Below are positions 1 through 11,200 of a stretch of DNA of 64,000 nt, piece by piece. Under the pieces are notes generated by a model, which did not search any database, had not been told where the DNA came from, and was given only the letters and a program-made list of their open reading frames with translations. Made by a program: the position numbers and the translations under genes. Numbering within the stretch: position 1 is the first letter of the stretch; each line of letters begins with the position of its first letter. The DNA is from Allolobophora icterica (lineage: Eukaryota > Annelida > Clitellata > Crassiclitellata > Lumbricidae), in assembly GCA_963556255.1 (NCBI GenBank), contig OY744615.1, forward strand, positions 47,190,648 through 47,254,647. The letters are read 5' to 3'.

Positions 1-89
1 CTTCGACCTCGGCGTAGCTACGGCGCTATATAAATCGTCTGAATATTATTATGATAACGTTGGAATAGATAACATTATTTAATGATGTC

Positions 90-275
90 GACGTATACAT
101 ACTATATATAGAATTAATTAACAACGTTTCAAAGGTGTTTAAAGATTACATCACAATTATAGATGATTATACCTAGATAAACACAAGCTAATGCTTAAAC
201 TTATTGGATATTTTTTCCATTGTTTAGCTACATTTTAGGCAGCCGTAACCGTTAAACTTAGTTTGCTTGTAAGGG
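90..275 (+). repeat. dispersed repeat F, copy 1
   Basis: The segment resembles 2655-2860 over about 190 bp. Shared words include 'tatatatagaattaatt', 'aaaggtgt', 'gattacatcacaattata', 'gtaagggtt' and a GTTTA...CCGTTGAAC core. Shorter relatives of the core (gtttaacgacatcttatggc ... gccgttgacgtc) recur near 3000, 25932, 26048, 27190, 34090 (inverted) and 37480. The element class is unknown; no coding potential is seen. Confidence 0.55.
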
Positions 276-499
276 TTTTGGCAAAATTCTTCGCCATCCA
301 GCCACCCCGTCTACCCGATCTTCCTCCTGTCTCACTCTCTCCCGTCCCCAGTCACTACTCATCTCGACTTCTCCAACCATACTGCACCTCAACTCCGGAA
401 CGAACTTCCTCCTGAATTCCGCATAAATTCTCAGTTCCTCCACCATAACCGCCACTCACCATCATCTGCATCAGGCTCCTCTATAGTTCATCACTCCAC

Positions 500-2291
500 C
501 AACGTTCCCTCTAATTTTTTTCCTGCGTGCGCGGAACTGGCGGGTGTTTGAGCAGCCTCATTTCCGCGTGAGCAACACATTTTTCAGAAACATTTGTGGC
601 TGCAATTCTAAGTTGTAATTACTGACTACATGGTAGGCTACATACACGTTTGTAATAGTGTCTTTTTCATTAAAGACATGTAGGCCCCTATGGCTTATAA
701 ATTACGTAGTCTATAGTTTTCATACTTTATCGGCATGAAGAAAATATGCTTCGATTTCGAATGCAAAAATAAAATAAACTATAGGCCTACATGTAGTTCT
801 TATTCTAGCATCAAAATAATGCTTCTGCGATGACCATATTTGAAAAACTCTGTCGAGATTGACTTCCAATCCAGAACCTTGATAAGACTTTATCCTCATC
901 AAAGTCATCATCATGCCCAAGTGGTCATTTTTCCAGACTGTTCCGAGATTTGGTCTTGATGGCTAAAACCGCGTCCAGTCTGCACTTGAAGCCTGGAACG
1001 TTGCACACACATCCAGTAGACGAACCAACATGATAAATTGTTTATCATTGAGTATAAAATGGACTACGTCGTCGAATGTCTTCATTAAACTGGACTTTTC
1101 AGAAATTATGAATCTGAGATCACGATGCATTCATAGAGATAGCCAGCAATACGTTATCGATCAAAACTTTTACCTCATTGATGTCAGCAATCTTTCGCTT
1201 TGAAAACTCTTTTATTTTTTTCTCGATCTTCAGCGCTTTCAGTTAGTAGTTTGTGGAGGCCTCCGGATTTTTTGGCATTTTAGTTTAGACACCGAATCCA
1301 AATCAAATTTTCTGGGTAAGGTGGCGCTTCAAGTAGGCCCTAGACTAATCCATTTTCCAATCGTCCCAGCGTTTCCCGGTACTAAAATCGCCAACAGCAA
1401 GAGCTTGTTGACACAACTGACAAACGACATCATCAGTGCTCTCACAATAAATGAAGACATCGCCCAGTTTCGTTTAGTCTGTGTTCTGCTGACGTTGGAA
1501 GTTCTGTCTCTACCAGCTCACTAAGCCATTCGATCGGTTTTAAGCTTAGAACTACACTTTTTTTAAACTGTCTAATAATTATAGTCTGCATGGTTCGTTT
1601 TACGTTTCGACATCGGTTACAAATTTTAGTCACAAAGAAATATTATGCTGTATCAAACCGGTAGCAACTTTCAAAGTGGAATCCTAAACGGATATTCTGA
1701 TGGACACACAGGCCTAATTATAGTAATTAAGGCATCATCGGTTGGAAGCTAGCTAGCCGGCGCAGCCACATAGCGGCAAGGCAGCTCACCAGCATCAGTT
1801 TTATCAGCAAGATCTTTCCACTCAGTGGAGAAACCTTGGACTACCAGCATCCCTCTCAAATCTCAATATGCTATCAGCAAGATCTTTCCACTCAGTGGAG
1901 AAAACCTTTGGCTATCAGCATTCCTCTCAATAGGCTTGCCCACCAAGCTGTTCTGCTGGTTATGAACCAACGCAGGACATCCCAGTTAATGAGAGACACT
2001 GACACTGACAGACACTGGATGTGGAGGTGTGATCACCGATCTATTAATCCGTGGTTGTGACCAACAGTTGCCGCTGGTATGCTCCTCTGCGGGCGCACAC
2101 AGATCTTGGCCTTCCGTTGACCCAAAGATTAGTAAGTAGGTTAATAATTTAATGGCCTACCTTAAGTTAAACAAAACTTTAGCTCATACGCATTTGCTAC
2201 CAAAACTTGTGCGCGGCATTTTGAAACTGCTGCGCGGCATTTTCCAATGAGCTGCGCGGCCGCGCAGCCGCGCAGCTTAGAGGGAACGTTG
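500..2291. mobile_element. non-autonomous hAT-type DNA transposon (1.8 kb)
   Basis: A perfect 15-bp terminal inverted repeat is visible: CAACGTTCCCTCTAA at 500-514 and its reverse complement at 2277-2291. The flanks carry a perfect 8-bp target-site duplication, cactccac, at 492-499 and 2292-2299. An 8-bp duplication is diagnostic of the hAT superfamily. The subterminal sequence is rich in GCGCGG (2210-2275). No transposase reading frame is apparent, so the copy is non-autonomous or internally decayed. It was inserted into LINE-a. Confidence 0.9.
1802..1945 (+). repeat. 70-bp tandem duplication
   Basis: The word tatcagcaagatctttccac begins at 1802 and again at 1872, each followed by a near copy of the same about 65 bp. 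It lies inside the 500-2291 element. Confidence 0.8.
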
Positions 2292-2639
2292 CACTCCACA
2301 TGCTTTCCACTCCAAATTGAAGTGACTGAAGTCCCACCTCTTTAAGAATTCCTACCCTAATCCAACTGATCTTCTGCCTTCCATGCTTTCTCGTCCTCAA
2401 AGAAACCCTCCGTAACAGCTGCTCTGCCTCTCTGGTCTCTCTGCCAACCGGACTCCGGCCTCCACTGGACATCGATCTCTGGACAACCCCTCTGATACGA
2501 CGCAGCGCTCGTGAATAAATTGGAAATTACGATTACGATTATTATAACGGCGCTATAGAAGTCATTAGTTTATTTTAGATTATTTAGATGTAGGCTGTTG
2601 CCGTCTCGATCGTAGTTTATCTGATAAAGCCTATCTTCT

Positions 2640-2865
2640 CAATGCAATTGTGTAGACTATATATAGTATATATAGAATTAATTTAAAGTCTTTTAAAGGT
2701 GTGGAAGATTACATCACAATTATAGGTGATTATAGGCCTACCTAGGTAAACACAAGTAACTGCTTACACTTATTGAATATTGTTTCCTTTGTTTATCCAC
2801 ATTTTTAGACAACCGTGGCCGTTGAACTTAGTTTGTTTGTAAGGGTTTGGCAAATTTATTAATCT
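2640..2865 (+). repeat. dispersed repeat F, copy 2
   Basis: Diverged copy of 90-275, in the same orientation, with the same order of shared words. Confidence 0.55.
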
Positions 2866-2869
2866 AAGA

Positions 2870-5272
2870 CTGAACGGTTCGATGGATTTCAGAGTTAACA
2901 GACATCTTGTGGCAGCGAAGACCGTGCACGTCGATAAGAAAATATAATTGTACAGTTCTCACAAGATGTGCCGCAAATATTACATAGCAGTAATCATTGT
3001 TTAACGACATCTTACGGCTCCCAAGGACGTTCACCCCAACCTTACCTTACCCAGCCAAGCAAAACCTATTTCATGGTAGTGTATTAGATGAGCATATATC
3101 ATCGTCAGCCTTGTGTAGATGTTTAAAGGCACGTTGGCTTTGTGTAATTACATTGATATAATTATACCTCATTAATACTTAGTGGTGGCTGTTGTTTGTG
3201 TTCAATGTCATGTGTGGAATAGAGAAATTTACATCATGGTTAGTTGCTGTTTAACGACGCCATGTCATAACAAAGATGATTAGCATGGCCCCTCCTTTCT
3301 CCAGGCTTGGGACTGGCACTGCCAATAGTACGAGCAGTGGCCCAGTTATTTACCTCGTGCGCATAATATGTACTTATTCTTATATTAAAGCATTACACAT
3401 CCTAAATTTTGCCATGATCCTATCTCGAGTGATATTTCACCCGTGTAGTAATTCTTATAGTAAAAGAAGTCGGTTTTAAAAGGTGTTTAAGACTTTCAGA
3501 AATGTTGAAGCTGGGTGACGGAAACCAGAGATACAAACGTTTTATTTGAAATTTATTATTGATCATGAAATTCGAATTTACGGAATACTTTCTAGTTTTC
3601 TTTACATATTTCCAGACGATATAAACAGAAATTTGAGTTGCACAGCGATGGTTCACTTTGGTTTAAGCGCCGTGGTGCCATCTGGTGGGCATGACCTGCT
3701 TTAACACTGCGACACTTGTAGTGTTGTTCCGTCATATGGTTTCAATCAAAATATCCTGAAAAACAAAACAGCGATTTAAATAAAATATTTATCAAATACT
3801 GAACAATTTAGGACTTTCGTAGGTTTAAATAAATTCCTTAAATATGTAATTCCTATTGTTTGCACCTTGTGCGAAATGTGACCTCTGGTGATGTGGGAAT
3901 TGAGTATGCTAGCATTACAATTGGTACATTTTACTTTGATCCTGTCAGGTGTAATATTTCACCAATAAATTAAATGCTCGCTTTGGGTTAAGTAATACGG
4001 TTAATTCGAATGGGGTAACTGGTCTGAACGGGTTCAATAGGTATTCGAATTGGGTTGCTGCACGGGAAGATCTTTGTTGAGGATTTGAGGGTAAGGTTCC
4101 TGTTCTGGGGCAAATGAATAGGCCTATTGAGTGTTTAATTATGGGCCATTTACGCCCTAGAAGGTTGAATGACTGGTAAACAGAAGAGGGGTTAGAACAA
4201 TAGAGTCACTGTGTAATAGCTGGGATTTTATATCGCTGGTTAATGCTTATAGGTCTCGGACGTCTGCTCGCCTCCTTTTGAAGCCCAGGCGGGAAATCTC
4301 GATCTGAGACACAGAGGACTGTTTCATTCCAGAGGGGTGCTTAGGAGGGTAATCTCGGCCGTGTAGGACTATACAAGAAACCTAATTCAGACCCCCTTGT
4401 CTTGGCCAACACCCGATTTTCCCATAAAGGGGTGGATCAGCTGAGGAAAGCCCGACACGTGACCTGGCGCTAATGAAGAGCCGTGGATATGTCTTGTAAC
4501 CCCCTATCGAGAGAGATCACGTAAACGGGGTGGAAGAAAGGGCGAAAAGAGGAAATTTTAAACTGCGGAATTCTGTACTGCACATAAAGAGACCTACATC
4601 ATCGCGGATGTTAATTATTCTCGGCTTTTATCCTAGTAAGTGCAGATTGTGTCATAATATCTATTGTTATTCACCGGACGGGAATCTTCCCCGACACAAG
4701 GTTACCTCGACACCCGTGTGTAAAATTACCAATTAAATCCGTCCACCCCTATTATTATCTCGTCTGTTTGATGGGGCGTGTAACTGTCGAACAATGGGGA
4801 GAAGCTTTGGTGAAAAACTTGCCCCAGGCTTAGAAATGACCGATATTTAATCATGCTTACTTTGCTAAGTCAGATCATTTGATGAGTTGGCGAGAAGGTA
4901 ATCGTTCGTTCATTAAGTAAATTATATAGCGCATTGATGTATGTGTGCATGCATGTATATTATGTGCTTGTTTATGTATGTTATTATGTATGTATTATGT
5001 GTGCATGAATTAATGTTTGTATGCATGCATTTATGTTTGTATATATGTATGCATATATTATGTACATAATATGTGTTATGTATATGTGTGTCTATGTATG
5101 TTTCTGTTTATATGTATATATATTATATATATATATACATATATACATATGTATGTATGTAAGGGTGCATATATTTGTCTATAGACAGTCTGCTTATTTA
5201 TGTAGTGACTTTAAGAAACTATCTAGAGTTGGTAAATTATTTAAATTTATGCGTGTAATTTTGTTGTTTTAG
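2870..5272. other. upstream region of gene 1, no gene seen
   Basis: Apart from a repeat-F core near 3000-3040, this is largely non-repetitive AT-rich DNA. A more GC-rich non-repetitive block at about 4250-4740 could hold the gene 1 promoter or 5'UTR exons. This is inference from position only. A TATG-rich microsatellite fills about 4930-5170. Confidence 0.4.
4930..5170. repeat. TATG/TATA microsatellite
   Basis: Degenerate run of tgtatg, tatgtatg and tatatata words just upstream of the first coding exon of gene 1. Confidence 0.8.
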
Positions 5273-5277
5273 GGATC

Positions 5278-8200
5278 ATGAGGCTGTTGTTTTCACCGTT
5301 GCATCTTTTGGTGTTTGCTGTTGTCAGTCATGTTGCAACGTCTCAGAAAGACAGTAAGATTTCTTCAATATTTGTCTTTCATATAATTTGCTGATGGATT
5401 TAAGGAGACACATGTGTTGAAGAGATTGGCCTGCAGGGTTATGCTCAGGACTTTGAAAGTGTGTGTCAATTTCACATCTATGAATAACACCTGGGATGAG
5501 TTTTCTTGAAGAATTGCTATATAAATGTGCATTTACAGCTGTGAATAATCTGCAATGTATCTGTGAGTATATTACTTGTCTTAATTTCTTTTCAGTTCGT
5601 CAGCCACCTGCGATTACTTCAAGTCCACTAAGTCAAGTGATCTACAGAACGGATGAAAAGATTCCTCTTCCCTGTGCAGCCACCGGAACTCCAGAACCAA
5701 CGTAGGAATTATCGTATTATTATTACTATTGTAATTATTTACTATCATTCTTATTATTATCATTCTTATTATTATTGCAATTATTTTTTATCATTCTTAT
5801 TATTATCATTCTTATTAGTTTTGTAATTGTTGGGCATTTGTGACTGAACGACTTGCTCTAGGTCCCTACACAGTTTCAAACCCGTGCTTTCCATGTACGG
5901 GTTGGCTGGGTCTAGACCCATTTCTTTAGCTATTCTTGGCTGAAGCACGTTGACCTATTATTTGTTTTAGGTATGAGTGGCTGAAGAATGGCAATTCACT
6001 CAATCAGAATTTGCATCACATTAGACGCCAGGGGGATAAGGGCGACATACTCATCATGGACGCAAGCAACATAGACGAAGGTTACTACCAATGCGTTGCG
6101 TCCAACCAGTATGGAAAAGCCATCTCGAATGGAACCTTACTCCAGAGGGCATACCAGGCCAATCCAGAAGTGGCAGTCCTCACAGAGATTGAGGTTACCG
6201 AGGGAGACCCTTTCATCATCCCACTTACTCCACTGAAGAGTCTTCCAAAGGCACAGTACAGATGGGCTTCAGCTGATAATATCGTAACAACGGATCAGGG
6301 TCAGACCGACCTTATTCAGTCGAAGCGAATGCAGTGGGCGGAAACTGGTAGGTTATGATGAGAATGCTTGTAATACCCGTTGGGTGTATTGTAAGTAGTA
6401 ACTTCAGTGTAAGTCTGTGCATTACGCTTGAGTTTACGTGTTCAATTTACGGGAATTGTACATAGGTTGGTTACAATCTCCCCATATTACAATGTCATTT
6501 CCACTTTACAGGTATCACAGGTATTATCAAGTAATTAGTAACTTCTGTTGCGCCGATGTGTAATGCACAAGGCATCAACCGAGGGCGTGCCAAAACCAAG
6601 CCATAATCAGGTCAATATCCAGAAAATCAGTCTCTAAGACAGAAAGACAGCCTATGGTGGATAAGCAATTTGAAAGAGGTAAGTTTTAAGTTGTGAACGA
6701 AATAACATAAGCAACTGAGCAGAATGGACATACAAGGAGAGCATTCCAAAATTTGGGTACAGGAACAGAAAAAGATCGTTCACCAATGACAGTGCTAGCG
6801 TTTGGTCTGACCAGAGAAGATAAATCCAATGAACTCGATGAATAACAATAAGTCTGGGAAATAAGAATTGATTTTAAATATTGTAGCTGGCCAGAGTTCA
6901 AAGTTTTGTGGGGTGTGGTGGCTCAGTGGTAAGTTCGGCGCCTTGTGACCTGAGGGTTGCAGGTTCGAATCCCACTCTAGCCGCTGCGTGCAGACCTTGG
7001 GCAAGTCCTTCACTCGCAATTGCTCGTGGCGCTTCGGCGTTAAAATTCCAGCACAGTATCAAATGCTGTAGTCGGGAGCGCCTCTGAGTAGTAGTTGACT
7101 TCGAGAGGCGCTATAGAAATATCCGGAATATATAAATAAAATAAAAAAATAAACCATGAGCCCGAATTTGAGACAATTCCTTTACTAAACAGCAAACCAC
7201 AGGTTATATGTTCATATTCTGACATGTTACCTGTTAGTATATCACATATATGTAATTGTAATAGTCTACCTTTTTTGTACCGCACTTGAACTACCAGTTA
7301 ATGCCTTGGTTATCATTATGCACAAGGCATTAACCGGTAGTTCAAGTGCCCCCTCCTCTATCTATCTATCACCCCAGGACTTTCCACTTAAAACTGAAGT
7401 CTCACTTTTTCAAGAACTCCTACCGTGACTCAACTGATCCTCTGCCTTCCAATTCTTCTTGCCCTACACGACACCTGCCTTAACAGCTGCTCTGCCTCCT
7501 CTCTTGATCTGGCCCCCATGGTAACCAGACTTGGACCTCCTGTAGACTATCCTTTGGAAAACCCCTCTGATTTGATGCAGCGCTTGTGAATAGGCTGGTG
7601 CCCTGCGCTTGGCCTTCCAGTGGCACTTCAGAAGAAGTCACAAGATCAGCTGCTCGAATCTATTCATCTATGTATCAAGGTACTTACTGGTACTTGGTAC
7701 CTTAAGCACGTCCGATAAGGTGAGCCTTAAGTGGCTTGCTGAGCAACTCTGTGTGTGGCATGCAGGAACGAGGGAAAGGCTTATCTTTAACAAATCTGTG
7801 AAGTTTGATTACGGTATGCATGTGTAATTATAGTGTATCCGTGTTACGTCTTGGATTTACCTGTGATACCTGTAAAGTGCAAATGACAGTGTAATGTGCG
7901 GAGATTGTTCATGAGCTTATGTGTTATTCCTGTAAGTTGAATGTGTAAATGCAAGCGTAATGTATCGAGACTCTCTTACGCTTGCCTGTTATATCTGTAA
8001 TGTAAATAAAGAAATTGTAATGCATCTGCGTGAAACACGGTGGGTGGTTGATATATTTGGAGCGCCTGCCTTGTAACACGGAGAGTACGAGTTCGAGCCT
8101 ACTTCTGTGACACAGTTACTTTATAGGGATCTTAAGCAAGTGTTTCACTTACAGTTGCTCAGCGCCATCGACTGATGCTTGGTCATTAGATAGTGGTGCC

Positions 8201-11200
8201 TAATAAATATGTTACAACAACTATGTCTAAGTTATGTTTAGAACTTAGTTTGTGTAGGCTGCATACGTATTTGGAACAGCTGTGTACGCTTATGTTTCGA
8301 TATGCTGCTGAGGTTTTTAGCCAAGTCTCCCACTGTGTCTGTGTCTTTTTCTGTCTGTCTGCCTGTGTGTGGCTGTCTGTGTGTCTGTCTATTTTCAGTA
8401 GTTGCTAATCTAATCATAAGATTAGATTACGGTCTTAGATGCTGTTGTGCATTGAAATTGGTTGTTGTTCTGGTTATCAGGTGACCTGTATTTTGCCTAC
8501 GCCCGACCAGAAGATGCGATGCACGGCAAGATTTACAAGGGTATTACGTTCAACCCCCATGTTGACCTCAGCGCTGGAGGCAGCTACACTAGGGTCACGG
8601 TCAAGCGAAGTAAGCAACTCTTCGTTATCTACTTTCGGCAGTTGTTTCATTAACTTATAGTTTTGGCAGTTGTTTAAATAACTTATGATTGTATGTATGT
8701 GTTATATTTTTATGTATGTATGCATGTGTGTGTGTTTATGTGTGTATGCTTAATTTGCGTATGTATGTATGTTTATTTAGTTATGTATGTATGTTTATGT
8801 AGTTTTGTATATGTTTATTTAGATATGTATATATGTTTATTTAGTTATGTATGTATGTTTATGTAGTCATGTATATGTTTATTTAGGTATGTATGTATGT
8901 TTATTTAATTATGTATGTATCTTTATTTACTGATGTATGTATGTTTATTTAGTTATGTGTGTTTGTTTAGTTATGTATGTATTTTTATTTTGTTACGTAT
9001 GCATGTTTATTTAGTTATGTATGTATTTTTATTTAGTTATGTATATGTGTATGCTGGTGTATGTGTGTGTGTGTATGTACGTATGTTTATTTATTTATGT
9101 ATGTTAGTTTATGTATTTGTGTATGTTTAAGTTAGGGCTGTACCGAATAGGTTATTATCACTTTTCAGCCGAATACGAATAATTGGACCAACTATTCGGC
9201 CGAATACGAATAAAAAATAGGTCTACCTACAACATTCAAAATTTCAAATGTAAGCAAAAGTTTCAGTTCAGTAAATTTAATGCCGAATACCGAATAGCTA
9301 CTTGGCCCACTATTCGGCCCCAAAGCGAATACGAATCAAATATTCAGTACAGCCCTAGTTTAAGTATATATGTCTGTTTATGTGTGTGTCTTATGTATAT
9401 GCATGTATGTTTATTTATGTATGTATACATTGTATGTTTATGTCTGTATTTGTTTATGTATGTGTGTCTGTATGTACTGCGACACTTGCTATAGCACCTT
9501 TTAAGTTCCTCACAAAAAAGCGCTGATGTTGAAGTCATTTAGAGTAAAATGTTAATGAAGAGCAAAAGAAATCAGAGTTACTCTCTGTGCTCACCTATAT
9601 TGTGTTAAAGGTCGTTAAGGGGTGATGGTCAGATACTATGTAATTCCCCAGACTTGTCATTATTCAACAAAGTCATTTAATTTTCTTTGTGTGGTCATAC
9701 CTAACTCAAGAACTGTTCGTGGTGAACGAGCGCTCTCAGTTGCTGGCCCTACTTTTTGGAGCTCTGTCCCTGTATCTGTCCATTCTGCTCAGTCACTTGT
9801 GTCATTTTGTTCTCAACTTAAAACTTACCTCTTTCAAACTGCTTATCCACCATTGGCTACCTCTTACGAACTGATCTTCTGGATATTGACCTGATTATGG
9901 CTTGGTTTTGGTGCACCATGGGTTGAACCTTGTGCATTAGACACCGATGTAATAGAAATTACTAATTATAATTATTTCTTTGTTTTCCAGTTCAAGGCGG
10001 GGCCCAGCCATTTTCTCCATGGCTGGCGTTTTCTTCACCCAACGAGACCATCGGACTGGAGGGTGCAAACATCACGCTGAATTGCTTCTTCAATGGAAAG
10101 TTAGTCTCACCAGTTTTTAAAACAGTTATACAGCAACAGCAATATTAACAGGAATAAATGCCATTTAATGTTTAAAATAAATATAACATTTAATAAAATT
10201 CATTAGAATTAGAATAATTACATTAAATAGCAAAAACAATATCAGTAGAAATAGAAGGTCATTTTATGGTAACAGTGAGTGATAATCAGTAGAATTAATT
10301 AGGATTAGAACAGAATAATTAACAGAAGAAGTGGCAGAATTACCATAAATGAATAAGTTACCATGTAGTTTAGGGGTCCGCCGGAAACCGCCTCGGACAT
10401 TTGCCTCGGCCGGAAATCCCGTTTCCGGAAGTATTAGCCTCGGCAAATATTGTAGATGCAAATAGTTGCAATAAATTTTTCTTTCAAAAAATTGTTTTTC
10501 TTTAAAAAGTTATTCAATAAACTTACGTATATAAAATTATAAATGTTGAACCTTAAAACAATTACACAGAAAACTTCACAACTGCACAGAAATGATTACA
10601 ATTCAAATTCTATTAGTCACTTATTACAAGTACACAAATTTATGTCAGTAATTTCTTATCACATGAAAATGTGAAGCTTCGCATATGGAACAAATGGTAC
10701 TCGGTTCTTTTCCGGTTCGTTTCCGGATCCGGCAAATAGTACATCCAAATACTCGGATTCGGTTTCCGGTGGAACATGTCTTTCCGGTGGACCCCTAATG
10801 TAGTTTGCGCATAAAGTGTTAGCAATTTCATTTCCTTAGTCCCTTGCCGTCTGATCTTCCCACCAACAGTGTCTGGTCTGTTTACTCATTATATAGTTGA
10901 TTTTGCTAGGGGGTGCGACTGGAGTTTAAGTCTTGACACAAATTTGTGCCCTGGTGGGGATTTGAACCCTCAACCTTTCAACATCCAGGACTAGGCTGTC
11001 GTGCACCATGTAACTGCAGCAGTATAATTCATCATCATTAACAGTTCCCGATGCGCAGCTGTATGGCAGCGATGGGTACGAACAAGTGATCTCCATTGTC
11101 CTCGGTCATATGTTAAGTGCAGTGCGCCTCTCAATGTTAGTCCAAGTGATGTTATGTATTCTTTTATCTTATCTATTAAGCGCTGTATTAATCATGTCCA

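Larger units (their letters stand above)
290..2530 (+). mobile_element. LINE-a 3' fragment, split by a hAT-type element
   Basis: Positions 290-499 and 2292-2530 are two halves of one non-LTR retrotransposon 3' end. The left half reads APQLRNELPPEFRINSQF, which fits the NELP..FR motif near the C-terminus of LINE ORF2. The right half reads FHSKLK then LKSHLFKNSYP, the usual FK.LK.HLF end. The halves are separated by the 500-2291 element and its target duplication. Related 3' ends lie at 7365-7625, 20345-20610, 26105-26460 and 44650-44900. The copy is broken by stops and frameshifts. Confidence 0.65.

Noticed and set aside
6960..7000. Independent tRNA gene at 6910-6985
   Set aside because: It has A and B boxes but cannot form a full acceptor stem, and it continues into a SINE body repeated at 33210.
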